A DNA stretch of 33,177 bases from JBBQXY01 sp051004815 (GTDB lineage: Bacteria; Chloroflexota; Ktedonobacteria; Ktedonobacterales; Ktedonobacteraceae), in the NCBI GenBank assembly GCA_051004815.1, contig JBPCJY010000198.1, positions 1 to 33,177 of the forward strand. The letters are read 5' to 3'. This document shows positions 15,999 through 24,120 of the stretch, one piece after another (position 1 is the stretch's first letter; each line of letters starts with the position of its first letter). The notes beneath the pieces were generated by a model. That model had not been told where the DNA came from. It did not search any database and was given only the letters and a program-made list of their open reading frames with translations. The translations under genes and the position numbers were made by a program.

Positions 15999-16154
15999 CT
16001 TTCACTAGTAGGGTTTTTGGAATGGAACAGGGAAAGTGGGAACTGTCATGCCGAGCGCCGCGAAGAACCTCTCGTCGGCCAGCACGCAGGTTCTTCGCGC
16101 CGCTCAGCATGACAGGCGAGGTCAGCGCGTTTCCAAAAAACCTACGAGTGAAAG
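15999..16154. mobile_element. MITE-like element A
   Basis: A 156-bp non-coding unit. The terminal inverted repeats are CTTTCACTAGTAGGGTTTTT (from 15999) and the complement of 16133-16154 (CTTTCACTCGTAGGTTTTTT). The interior is an almost perfect 28-bp palindrome, 16043-16070 against 16088-16115 (2 mismatches), of the TGTCATGC-GAGCG-CGCGAAGAACCT type. It has no transposase, so movement would need one supplied from elsewhere. No target-site duplication could be confirmed. Confidence 0.55.
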
Positions 16155-16428
16155 CTCATCCGCATCCCCACATCCCCCTGTCCCTACGCACGAGCGATTT
16201 GCGCCTCTCTCCCCCTAAAAAATCCTCCTAATGGGCCAACCAGGTTATGCCGATAGTACATTATGTGCGATATTCGATACAGTACAGCCAAATGAGATAC
16301 CATAGGAAAGACAAACAGGGCCATAGCAAGTAGACAGATGTCCCACAACCGACCTAAGCATACACCTGATACGTTTACATATATGGATACGTCGCCAAAC
16401 ACGACAATGAAGATAGAGGACACGCGTA

Positions 16429-18069
16429 ATGCCAGTTAGTAACGACATCAGCCAACAGAGCCAGGCCAGCCAGCACTCAACGGGGCCGACATTAGGGTGG
16501 CGAGAACTCGCCATTCAACGTCCCACGCCCAGGGAACGGCGGCGGCGACGCACCCTGGGTATTCTCGGCGTTCTGCTCCTCATCACCATCGTCTTTGCTG
16601 GCGTGCGACTGGCCGCTATTACCACTACCATCAACGACCAATTAGACGTGCATATCGGCAGTCAGCAGGTAATCACCTTAGACCTGCGCCAGGGCTTGCC
16701 CATCAGCCCGACCATCATGGGCGCGAATGTCTCTCCCCGGCTTGGCACAACATCGCTGGACAACGTCAATGGTTTCATGGACTATAGCCCCCCGCTCACA
16801 GCAGGGTTAGTAGCTGCCCACGTCAAACTGTTAGACTTCCCCGGCGGCAACTGGGGCGAGGATCACTATCTCTCACACGATCAACTCACTGCCTTTGTCA
16901 CCTTGCTCGCTCAAGTTCATGCCGATGGCATTGTGCAAACACGGCTCTCAGGCCCGCTTAATGGTAATTTCCAGGCATTGACCGATCTCACCGCCCGTGC
17001 CAATGTGGCGGCTAAATGGGTCGATTTTATGAATAATCCGCACAGCGATCAACGCATCGGCAAATATGCTCAAGCACCCTTCTATCCGATAAAATATTGG
17101 ACGGTCGGCAATGAACCTGATAAACTCATCAATCCCGCCACGGGCCGTCTCTATACCGTCGCGGAATATGTCCACGATTTTATCCAATTCTCGACCATTA
17201 TGCATCATGCTGACCCCACTATCAAAGTGCTGGGGCCAGAGATCAGCGAGTTCTATGGGCCGGGTGCAGGCCCCACCGATGCCAATGGCCAATTGTGGAT
17301 GGAAGGTTTCTTAAAAGGAGTGGGCGCATACGAGAAAGCCCATAACGTCACCCTGCTCGATGGCGTCTCATTCCATCGCTTCCAGTTTGCTAATGCCACG
17401 CAGACCCCCTACACCTTTTTGAGCAGTACAGGAGAGTGGAATTACTTGCTCCCGGCCTTGAACCAGTTAATCAGCCAGGACTTGCCAAGCGGTCTGCCGA
17501 TTGCTCTCACGGCGATTAACACCAGCCCCCCCCATCAGGCAGCACCATCACGCGGTTTGGCCGCACTCTGGTGGGCGGATACACTGGGTACGCTGATGAA
17601 TCAACAGGTAGGGTATGTGGCCTTCTCTTCCGCGTCGGGTAGTACACAGCCCTACCCACTGTTCACAACCACTGGACAGCAGCCAACACCGATGTTTCGC
17701 GTGATGGAGCTATTTTCGCATCTCTCACACGACCTCATACCACTGGAGGTGGAACGTGACCCCATGAGCACCTACGCAACACAGGATGCTAAACACCAAT
17801 CCGTCAGCCTGTTATTTGTGAATAAAGCAGCTACAGGGCAATTCGTACAGATCACCTCAAACAAAAACCTGTTTGGTGCAAGCCCCTGGCACAATCTCAA
17901 TGTAAATATACCGGGATATAGCATCGTTGTTCTCACGCTTCATCGCAATGCCGGGGCCGAAGCGTATAGTTTCGCCGTGCCAACCGACAATAACACCAAC
18001 ACCGCACCAATCATACACACGATTTGCGGCACACAAACCAATACTACTGTCAATGCAACCATTTGTTAG
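16429..18069 (+). CDS. Membrane-anchored clan-A glycosidase-like protein, probable loss of nucleophile
   Basis: 546 aa. A basic N-terminus (RERRRRR, 35-41) precedes one membrane helix at about 42-63, so the body is extracytoplasmic and anchored. The body resembles a (beta/alpha)8 glycoside hydrolase of the GH44/GH51/GH39 type: LLDFPGGNWGEDHY at 134-147, the acid/base motif YWTVGNEPDKL with E229, SFHRF near 314-318, and a C-terminal beta-domain from about 430. At the expected nucleophile position (normally T-E), the sequence is IALTAINTS with A362 (GCG at 17512-17514). If the alignment is right, the hydrolytic nucleophile is missing and the protein may bind glycan rather than cut it. The ATG at 16429 has GAGGA 9 nt upstream. 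It is the first gene of the glycan cluster. Confidence 0.75.
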   Translation: MPVSNDISQQSQASQHSTGPTLGWRELAIQRPTPRERRRRRTLGILGVLLLITIVFAGVRLAAITTTINDQLDVHIGSQQVITLDLRQGLPISPTIMGANVSPRLGTTSLDNVNGFMDYSPPLTAGLVAAHVKLLDFPGGNWGEDHYLSHDQLTAFVTLLAQVHADGIVQTRLSGPLNGNFQALTDLTARANVAAKWVDFMNNPHSDQRIGKYAQAPFYPIKYWTVGNEPDKLINPATGRLYTVAEYVHDFIQFSTIMHHADPTIKVLGPEISEFYGPGAGPTDANGQLWMEGFLKGVGAYEKAHNVTLLDGVSFHRFQFANATQTPYTFLSSTGEWNYLLPALNQLISQDLPSGLPIALTAINTSPPHQAAPSRGLAALWWADTLGTLMNQQVGYVAFSSASGSTQPYPLFTTTGQQPTPMFRVMELFSHLSHDLIPLEVERDPMSTYATQDAKHQSVSLLFVNKAATGQFVQITSNKNLFGASPWHNLNVNIPGYSIVVLTLHRNAGAEAYSFAVPTDNNTNTAPIIHTICGTQTNTTVNATIC

Positions 18070-18125
18070 GGACAGTATCCTAAAAACAAACTATACAAGA
18101 AATATGTTATGAAAAAGGAGAGCTC

Positions 18126-19406
18126 GTGTTAGCCACTATTCTCAAGCTGTCTTTTGAAGCACTCTACCTTTTGATTATTCTCACGATGGCCGTACAGGCC
18201 GTCTTTAACATACGTCTGCGCCTCTTTATCTGGGAAGTACCGGAGCATGCCTGGCTCAACCATGCCTCCACCATCTACCTGGACCCATGCTTATCCTTTA
18301 CCATCATGTTACCCGCCAAGAATGAAGAGGACGTGTTCCGTGAAACAATTCAAAAAGTCTATGATCTCAACTACCCTACAGAACTCATGCAAATCATGGC
18401 GATCTGTCGCGAAGATGACAGTGGCACTATCGCGGAAGCCCAGGCCAAGATTGATGAGTTGGGCGATCCCAACGTCCAACTGGTCATCTTTAACGATGGT
18501 CCGGTCAACAAGCCACATGGGTTAAATCTCGCACTACAAGTAGCTCGTGGCGACATCGTCACCATCTTTGATGCCGAGGACGAGCCGCATCCCGATATTC
18601 TCAATATTATCAATACCACCATGCTCAACGAGGATGTAGATGTGGTTCAGAGTGGCATTCAATTAATGAATCATAATACGAAATGGTTTTGCTTTCTTAA
18701 TGTACTGGAATATTTCTTCTGGTTCAAATCCTCCATGCATTTCTTTGCACGCATCGGTATGACACCGCTCGGCGGGAATACCGTCTTTGTGCGCCGCGAA
18801 CTCATGGAACAAATGGGCGGCTGGGATGAAACATGCTTGACGGAAGATGCCGATCTCGGTATTCGCCTCAACATCTCTCATGCACGCATGCGTATCATCT
18901 ACGACGATGAGTTTGTTACACGAGAGGAGACGCCGCATACCATCACACAATTCATAAAGCAGCGCACACGTTGGAACCAGGGCTTCATTCAAATCCTTTT
19001 CAAAGGCGAGTGGTTGAAGCTGCCCCGGTTTTCACAACGCCTGCTGGCCTTCTATGTCCTGATATTGCCGGAGCTACAGGCCTTCTTCACGCTCATGGTA
19101 CCAGCCTCGCTCTTGATGTTCTTCTTCGTCAAGCTGCCACTCTGGTTCGCCATGCTCACCTTCCTCCCCTTCTACTGCTTTGTGCTCACCGCTTTTATAG
19201 ACCTGGCCGGTCTGCACGAGTTTTTAAAGGCACACAATCGCAAGTGGAGTTGGCGTGAGGCCACCATCATGGTATTGGCGTTTTTCCCGTATCAATGGTT
19301 GCTCAGCCTGGGAGCCATACGCGCACTATTCCGCTACATGCGCGGAAGCACAAACTGGGAGAAAACTGTTCATCTCGGCCAGCACCGTACCAGGGTCGCC
19401 GCTTAG
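18126..19406 (+). CDS. Processive family-2 glycosyltransferase (membrane)
   Basis: 426 aa, GTG start at 18126 with AAGGAG 6 nt upstream. An N-terminal membrane helix (about 5-25) precedes a cytosolic GT-A domain: FTIMLPAKNEED near 58-69, DAEDEP near 149-154 (nucleotide/metal binding), TEDADLG near 239-245 (catalytic base region), and QRTRW near 279-283. This is the D, DxD, ED, Q/RxxRW signature of cellulose/hyaluronan-synthase-like enzymes. Three or four further helices follow (about 300-395). It should polymerise or add a sugar from a nucleotide sugar at the inner face and pass the product across the membrane; the sugar is unknown. It follows the glycosidase-like gene by 56 nt in the same direction. 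Confidence 0.9.
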   Translation: MLATILKLSFEALYLLIILTMAVQAVFNIRLRLFIWEVPEHAWLNHASTIYLDPCLSFTIMLPAKNEEDVFRETIQKVYDLNYPTELMQIMAICREDDSGTIAEAQAKIDELGDPNVQLVIFNDGPVNKPHGLNLALQVARGDIVTIFDAEDEPHPDILNIINTTMLNEDVDVVQSGIQLMNHNTKWFCFLNVLEYFFWFKSSMHFFARIGMTPLGGNTVFVRRELMEQMGGWDETCLTEDADLGIRLNISHARMRIIYDDEFVTREETPHTITQFIKQRTRWNQGFIQILFKGEWLKLPRFSQRLLAFYVLILPELQAFFTLMVPASLLMFFFVKLPLWFAMLTFLPFYCFVLTAFIDLAGLHEFLKAHNRKWSWREATIMVLAFFPYQWLLSLGAIRALFRYMRGSTNWEKTVHLGQHRTRVAA

Positions 19407-19425
19407 CCATAGAGTAGAGAGAGTT

Positions 19426-21501
19426 ATGACAACAACGTATACATCGCCGCACGGCCCACAAGAGCCTGAACAGACACCACCACAGGAAATCAGAGTATCC
19501 CGGGTGGTGCGCCGGAATGTGCCTTCCAATGGGCAAACACCCATCGGCGATAATCCTGCTCGCCCTATTCTATCAACTCCCACCGCTCGCCCAGTTTTGC
19601 CCGCCCCACCACCACAGCAACCAAAGAGCACTCAAAGAATTGGACAGGAACCAGAGATTGGGGATGGACACATCATCCTGCATCGCGGCGCAAATTTTTA
19701 TGTCCGTACCACCAACCGCATTGGGCAACGCCAAAATCCATTGCGGAGACGCTCCGGCCATACAACCCTCCTGCCCAAGATTGTCCCGGAACAGGAGAAA
19801 CGCATCATCGCCAGCGAAACACGCCTCCTGCCCAGAGTAGCACCGATCAACCCTTTTCCGGCACAAGCATTTCCTGTACCCAAATGGATAGAGGCCTTTA
19901 TCGTCATCACGGGACTGCTCACCGCTTTAGCCGCGCACGCCTACAATATGTTCTATTATCCACAGTATGGCCTGGATGAAGGCACCTACATGTCCAGCGC
20001 ATGGGCCATTCTGCACGGAGAGATCACTCCTTATGCCTATGGCTACGGTCATCCACCGTTGGCCTGGATACAAATCGCAGCCTGGGTGCAATTGACCGGA
20101 GGACTTTTTACCTTTGGCAACGCTATCAACAGTGGACGCGTCTTAATGCTCGTTTATGCGACGGGCAGTGCTTTACTGGTCTACCTGATAATCCGACGCT
20201 TGTTGGGCAGTCGCAGCATCGCCCTGTTGACGATGGTTCTTTTCTCGCTCTCACCACTGAGTATTACCTTTCAACGCCAGGTGCTCTTAGATAATGTAGC
20301 CACCTTCTGGCTCTTGCTCTCGCTCTATTTTCTGGTTATTGGCAATAGCCGCTTACTCTTCATTGCCTTTTCAGCTATCTCTTACGGACTGTGTTTGCTC
20401 TCAAAAGAGGTCCTGTTGCTCTACTTTCCTGTCATGATTTACGCGGTCTGGCTGCATACCACGCGCTTCCAACGTCTATTCGCCTTGATCGCCTTCATTT
20501 ATAGCGTGTCCGCGTTAGGCTCAACGTTCATCCTCATGGCAATTTTAAAGGGCGAACTTTTGCCCACCGGATGGTTTCCCTGGGATCAGCACCAACACCT
20601 GAGTTTGCTTTCAACCTATATTGGGCAAGTTCAGCGTGGGCAAAGCCAGGGCAGTATCTTAGTAAGCTTTCAGACCTGGACAGGTGTGGATTACTTTTTC
20701 ATCATGGCCAGTATCGCGACCACCCTTATCAATCTCATTGCAGGATGGTGGAATCGTAAATACCTGCTGCTCTCACTATTCGCCATGAGCTACGGGATTC
20801 TATTTATGCGCAATGGTGTCACCTTTCCCTTCTATATCATTCCTTTGCTGCCGTTTTGCGCTATTAATATTGCTTTGGTCATCAATCTAATCGCCAGGTG
20901 GATCGGCACATTCGTACGCTTTCGACTGCTGTCGTTCCTCTTCATCTTCCTTTTCCTGGCTGGTACCCTCGTCTATGATGCACAGCACTCCCAAACGATC
21001 TTTTCACTGAACCTGACCTCACCGCAGACCAGAGCACTGGCCTGGATACACAACAACATTCCGCATAACGCGTTTGTTGTGATCAATAGCTATTATTTTG
21101 CCGATCTTCACCAGCCAGGTGGCGATGGCGTCGGCGATGGAGCAATCTACCCCTATGCCCATATCTACTGGAACATCGCCTTCGATCCAGAGATACATGA
21201 TAATCTCTTAAAAAATGATTGGAACCACATTGACTATATCGTCACTGATTCGCTCATGTTAGACGATATCAAGACCATCGGTGGAGATATGGATATCGTG
21301 AATAGCGCGCTCCAACATTCGTCACTCCTTGCCGACTTCCGCATCAACAAATATGATGTGCAGTACGCCATGCGCATCTACAAGGTAAATCATACTAACC
21401 CGACGCCGGAGGTATACCAGGCTCTCCCCTGGCATGCCACGGCGGATATACCCGACGTTGATCATACACGAGACATTTACAATACTAGAAGGACACTCTA
21501 A
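19426..21501 (+). CDS. ArnT/PMT-like GT-C glycosyltransferase (GT39/GT83 type)
   Basis: About 691 aa from ATG 19426, preceded by AGAGAGAG. A longer frame open from 19255 overlaps the previous gene and is not used. Residues 1-150 are a Pro/Thr-rich cytosolic extension with basic patches. From about 157 there are about ten membrane helices. The first outside loop has YGLDEGTYMSSAWAIL (near 178-193), the acidic motif expected of polyprenyl-phosphate-sugar-dependent GT-C enzymes, followed by YGYGHPPLAWI. A soluble extracytoplasmic C-terminal domain follows the last helix (about 510-691). It should transfer a sugar from a lipid-phosphate donor to an exported acceptor. The acceptor is unknown; the neighbouring GT2 suggests a surface glycan or glycolipid. 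Confidence 0.88.
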   Translation: MTTTYTSPHGPQEPEQTPPQEIRVSRVVRRNVPSNGQTPIGDNPARPILSTPTARPVLPAPPPQQPKSTQRIGQEPEIGDGHIILHRGANFYVRTTNRIGQRQNPLRRRSGHTTLLPKIVPEQEKRIIASETRLLPRVAPINPFPAQAFPVPKWIEAFIVITGLLTALAAHAYNMFYYPQYGLDEGTYMSSAWAILHGEITPYAYGYGHPPLAWIQIAAWVQLTGGLFTFGNAINSGRVLMLVYATGSALLVYLIIRRLLGSRSIALLTMVLFSLSPLSITFQRQVLLDNVATFWLLLSLYFLVIGNSRLLFIAFSAISYGLCLLSKEVLLLYFPVMIYAVWLHTTRFQRLFALIAFIYSVSALGSTFILMAILKGELLPTGWFPWDQHQHLSLLSTYIGQVQRGQSQGSILVSFQTWTGVDYFFIMASIATTLINLIAGWWNRKYLLLSLFAMSYGILFMRNGVTFPFYIIPLLPFCAINIALVINLIARWIGTFVRFRLLSFLFIFLFLAGTLVYDAQHSQTIFSLNLTSPQTRALAWIHNNIPHNAFVVINSYYFADLHQPGGDGVGDGAIYPYAHIYWNIAFDPEIHDNLLKNDWNHIDYIVTDSLMLDDIKTIGGDMDIVNSALQHSSLLADFRINKYDVQYAMRIYKVNHTNPTPEVYQALPWHATADIPDVDHTRDIYNTRRTL

Positions 21502-21504
21502 CTC

Positions 21505-22668
21505 ATGGTAGCAATACAACCCACGACTGATACCATCGCCATTACACGCACCTTCGATGGCATCGAAGAGGCCACCCATCGCATTATCGCGCAAGTAGGA
21601 GGCATGCCTTCAGTTCTGAAAGGGGCCAGAATCGCCATCCTCAAACCAAATTTCGTCGCCGGTCGCAATGCGGAAACCGGTTCAACCACCAGTTTCGCCC
21701 TGCTCAAAGCCGTCGCGGAAGAAGTACGCACCTGTGGCGCGGAGCCAGTGCTCTGTGAGACGCCCGGCACCGAGTTTGATCGCGAAGCCACCTATACCAT
21801 CCTGGGCGTCGAAAAATTCTGCGCCGCTAACGGCATTCGCATTGTACGCGTAGACCCGGAGGGCGGTGAGCAAGATTGGATTGAACGGCGACCAGAGGGA
21901 GCGAAAAAGTTGCGCCGCTTCCGCGTGCCGCGCATCCTCGACGAGGCCTGCTTAATCAATCTGCCCGTCCTCAAAAGCCATGTCGTCTCCATCATGTCGC
22001 TGGGCATGAAAAACACGATGGGCATTCTACCACGCCCCGATCGCCGTTCCATGCACACGTTCGGCATTGACCAATCTATTGTGGACATGTACCGCGGCAT
22101 TAAACCTGACCTGACCATTATCGATGGCAGCATGGGGCAGGAAGGCGAAGGCCCACTCTACGGCGATAAGGCCGATCTGCAAGTCCTCGTAGCGGGACGC
22201 GATAGCCTCGCCGTTGATCTGGTCTGCTGCCAACTCGTGGGCGTCAAACCACGCGCTATTCCACACCTGAAACTCGCTTTGGAGCAGCTCGGCAAACCAT
22301 CCTGGACTATCGCCGGTGAAGAGCTGAGTGTCATTAAGAAGCTTCGCCTTCCTCAGCAGAAACCACTCTACCGTTTTATCTTCTGGATGATGTACCCACT
22401 GGACTACCCCTACACCTGGGTAGCTGAACGCGGCAAGCATTTCTGTACCACGCTCTATAGTACTGGACTGGTCGGCACGCGTCCGCAGATCAAAGAAGCT
22501 AACTGCACTCGCTGCGGTATCTGCGTAGAAACTTGTCCACTACCCAATGTCATTGACCTCAAGACGTTGAAGGTCAACTACGCAACCTGCCAACGTTGCT
22601 TGCTCTGCTACGAAGCCTGCCCCGAACAGGCTATCAGCGTCAAAGGCTATTCGGGAGCACGTCAATGA
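21505..22668 (+). CDS. DUF362 protein with C-terminal 2[4Fe-4S] ferredoxin domain
   Basis: 387 aa. The DUF362 domain (about 10-260) shows ARIAILKPNFV, LPVLKSHVVSIMSLGMKNTMGI and TIIDGSMGQEGEGPLYG. The C-terminus (about 330-383) has two Fe-S motifs, CTRCGICVETCP and CQRCLLCYEACP. DUF362 ferredoxin proteins are redox proteins of mostly unknown function. AGAAGGA lies about 12 nt before the ATG, only 3 nt after the previous gene, and its stop overlaps the next start (ATGA). It is therefore tightly embedded between a glycosyltransferase and an epimerase-like gene, which suggests an electron-transfer step in the same pathway (inference). Confidence 0.9.
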   Translation: MVAIQPTTDTIAITRTFDGIEEATHRIIAQVGGMPSVLKGARIAILKPNFVAGRNAETGSTTSFALLKAVAEEVRTCGAEPVLCETPGTEFDREATYTILGVEKFCAANGIRIVRVDPEGGEQDWIERRPEGAKKLRRFRVPRILDEACLINLPVLKSHVVSIMSLGMKNTMGILPRPDRRSMHTFGIDQSIVDMYRGIKPDLTIIDGSMGQEGEGPLYGDKADLQVLVAGRDSLAVDLVCCQLVGVKPRAIPHLKLALEQLGKPSWTIAGEELSVIKKLRLPQQKPLYRFIFWMMYPLDYPYTWVAERGKHFCTTLYSTGLVGTRPQIKEANCTRCGICVETCPLPNVIDLKTLKVNYATCQRCLLCYEACPEQAISVKGYSGARQ

Positions 22669-23648
22669 GCATACTGGTAACGGGCGCAACGGGCTTTCTC
22701 GGCTCCGCCCTCGTCACAGCACTGGTGCAACAACAACAGCCCGTGCGCATTCTGGCCCGCGACACAACAAAAGCACAGGCACAATTTGGCCAGGCCGTCA
22801 CCATCATCCCCGGCACGATCACCGATACAAAGGCGGTTCAGCAGGCGGTAGATGGCGCATCCTGCATCTATCACCTGGTCGGACGCCTCTATCATCCCAG
22901 TATTCCGGTGGCTTTATACCGTGAGACTCATGTCGAAGGTACGCGCATCCTGCTGGAAGCATGCCTGGGCCAAAAACAGTTGCAACGCTTTGTCCATTGC
23001 AGCACCACCGGTATTCACGGCGTCACTGGCAAAACACCAGCCGCCGAAGACGCCCCTTTCGCTCCAACCAATCCCTACGAAGCGACGAAACTGGAGGCCG
23101 AACTGCTCGTCCTCAATGCCTACCGCGAACGAGGGCTACCAGCCAGTATCGTGCGTCCAGGGCTGGTCTACGGGCCAGGCGACCTGCACCTGCTCGGTTT
23201 CTTTGCCTCCATCAAGAAGGGACTATTTCGCGTTATTGACAGCGGCACAGCACTACTCCATCCCATCTACATCGATGATATGCTCACCGCCTTCCGCCTC
23301 TGCGCGGAGCAACCAGCAGCGGTGGGACACAGCTACAATATCGCGGGACAGCGACCCGTTACTATTCGTACTCTCGCTACCGCTATCGCGCACTCCCTCG
23401 GCAAAGAGCTTCCTGGCGGCAGCATCCCGCTCTGGCTCGCCAATCTTGCCTCCGATATCTTCGCGCTCGTACCAGGACTACAAGGTGAACGTGCGCCACT
23501 CACTCGTAGCCGCGTACAATTCCTCACCAATAGCCGCGTTTATGATGGTAGACGCGCAAAAACTGAGCTTGGCTTCCAACCACAGACAGATTTGGATACA
23601 GGAATGCAACAAACTGCCGAATGGTATAGTAAGCAGGGATATCTGTAG
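22665..23648 (+). CDS. NAD(P)-dependent epimerase/dehydratase (extended SDR)
   Basis: A 327-aa extended short-chain dehydrogenase. The start at ATG 22665 is chosen because VTGATGFLGSALV (Rossmann GxxGxxG) begins at once and the codon overlaps the DUF362 stop. Further motifs are the HLVGRL strand, FVHCSTTGIHG, the catalytic Tyr and Lys in NPYEATKLEAE, and SIVRPGLVYGPGD. The family modifies nucleotide sugars, sterols or other carbonyl substrates. Context with glycosyltransferases favours a sugar or lipid-linked substrate. It is cytosolic and of normal length, and is the last gene of the tightly packed stretch before a repeat island. Confidence 0.9.
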   Translation: MSILVTGATGFLGSALVTALVQQQQPVRILARDTTKAQAQFGQAVTIIPGTITDTKAVQQAVDGASCIYHLVGRLYHPSIPVALYRETHVEGTRILLEACLGQKQLQRFVHCSTTGIHGVTGKTPAAEDAPFAPTNPYEATKLEAELLVLNAYRERGLPASIVRPGLVYGPGDLHLLGFFASIKKGLFRVIDSGTALLHPIYIDDMLTAFRLCAEQPAAVGHSYNIAGQRPVTIRTLATAIAHSLGKELPGGSIPLWLANLASDIFALVPGLQGERAPLTRSRVQFLTNSRVYDGRRAKTELGFQPQTDLDTGMQQTAEWYSKQGYL

Positions 23649-23770
23649 TCATATATCGTTAACATCACATCAGAGTTTGTAAATGATTGCTGATGATGCG
23701 AAGTTGGTCGCCCAAGAGCTATCAACCTAAGATAGGGAGAGGGAGTCCTCTCGTAGGGGCGGGGGTGGGG

Positions 23771-23989
23771 CTTACACGGCTAGGTTTTTCAGCAAGAGGC
23801 TTGCGCCTCTCGTTCGTGCGTAGGGACAGGGAGACGTGGTGTGTGGATGAGGGGGCCTTGTGCCTGTCCTGGTGGAGGTCTCTCTTCCCACCAAGGACAG
23901 GCACAAGGCCCCCTCATCCACACAACCCCACATGACCCCCTTGCCCCTCCGCATACCATCGTCTCTTTCCCAAAACCTCCTTGTGTAAG
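23771..23989. mobile_element. MITE-like element B
   Basis: A 219-bp unit. Terminal inverted repeats are CTTACACGGCTAGGTTTTT (from 23771) and the complement of 23969-23989 (CTTACACAAGGAGGTTTTGG), about 14 of 18 positions alike and the same motif as in element A. It contains a small GAGGC/GCCTC hairpin (about 23796-23812) and the large palindrome with arms 23841-23875 and 23887-23923. No coding capacity. Confidence 0.5.
23841..23923. repeat. GGGGGCCT palindrome, copy 2
   Basis: Arms 23841-23875 and 23887-23923 pair over about 34 bp with one extra base, around an 11-nt loop. The sequence is closely related to the palindrome at 15915-15995, including the flanking GATGAGGGGGCC edges. Confidence 0.85.
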
Positions 23990-24120
23990 GATCGCCAGGG
24001 TCGCCCTGGCAATCATTCACAAGCCCTGAACATCGCATGTACCAATCGTTCATTGATACATGGAACAGCACTGCCATTAAATGCCAACTCGTATTCCGTT
24101 CTCGTGTAGTAGAGGTTTGT

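Larger units (their letters stand above)
15719..16428. other. Gene-free repeat island (710 bp)
   Basis: No credible gene is present. 15719-15800 holds the dehydrogenase leader and promoter region. 15826-15914 is G-rich sequence. 15915-15998 is a palindrome shared with 23841-23923. 15999-16154 is a unit bounded by inverted copies of a roughly 21-bp motif. 16172-16205 repeats (inverted) sequence at about 23796-23830. 16208-16228 is a degenerate further copy of the terminal motif. 16230-16428 is ordinary AT-richer upstream DNA of the next gene, with GAGGA 9 nt before its ATG and no convincing promoter. Confidence 0.8.
23649..24120. other. Gene-free repeat island (472 bp)
   Basis: No credible gene; small reading frames here are driven by the repeats. 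23771-23989 is a MITE-like unit with an inner palindrome. 23994-24010 is a small palindrome (GCCAGGG-TCG-CCCTGGC), reminiscent of the outer part of the repeat at 1223. 24011-24120 is the upstream region of the flippase-like gene, which has AGAGG 6 nt before the ATG at 24121. Confidence 0.75.

Noticed and set aside
15999..16154. CRISPR array
   Set aside because: Repeats are inverted and few, with no regular direct-repeat and spacer pattern and no cas genes in the window.
15905..16231. 108-aa open frame in the repeat island, and similar frames at 23687-24077
   Set aside because: Made of palindromic repeat sequence; both strands and several frames are open, with Pro/Arg-rich products and no SD.
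22596..22664. Upstream start of the epimerase gene
   Set aside because: The added 23 residues are out-of-frame reading of the DUF362 ferredoxin codons; the Rossmann motif begins at ATG 22665.
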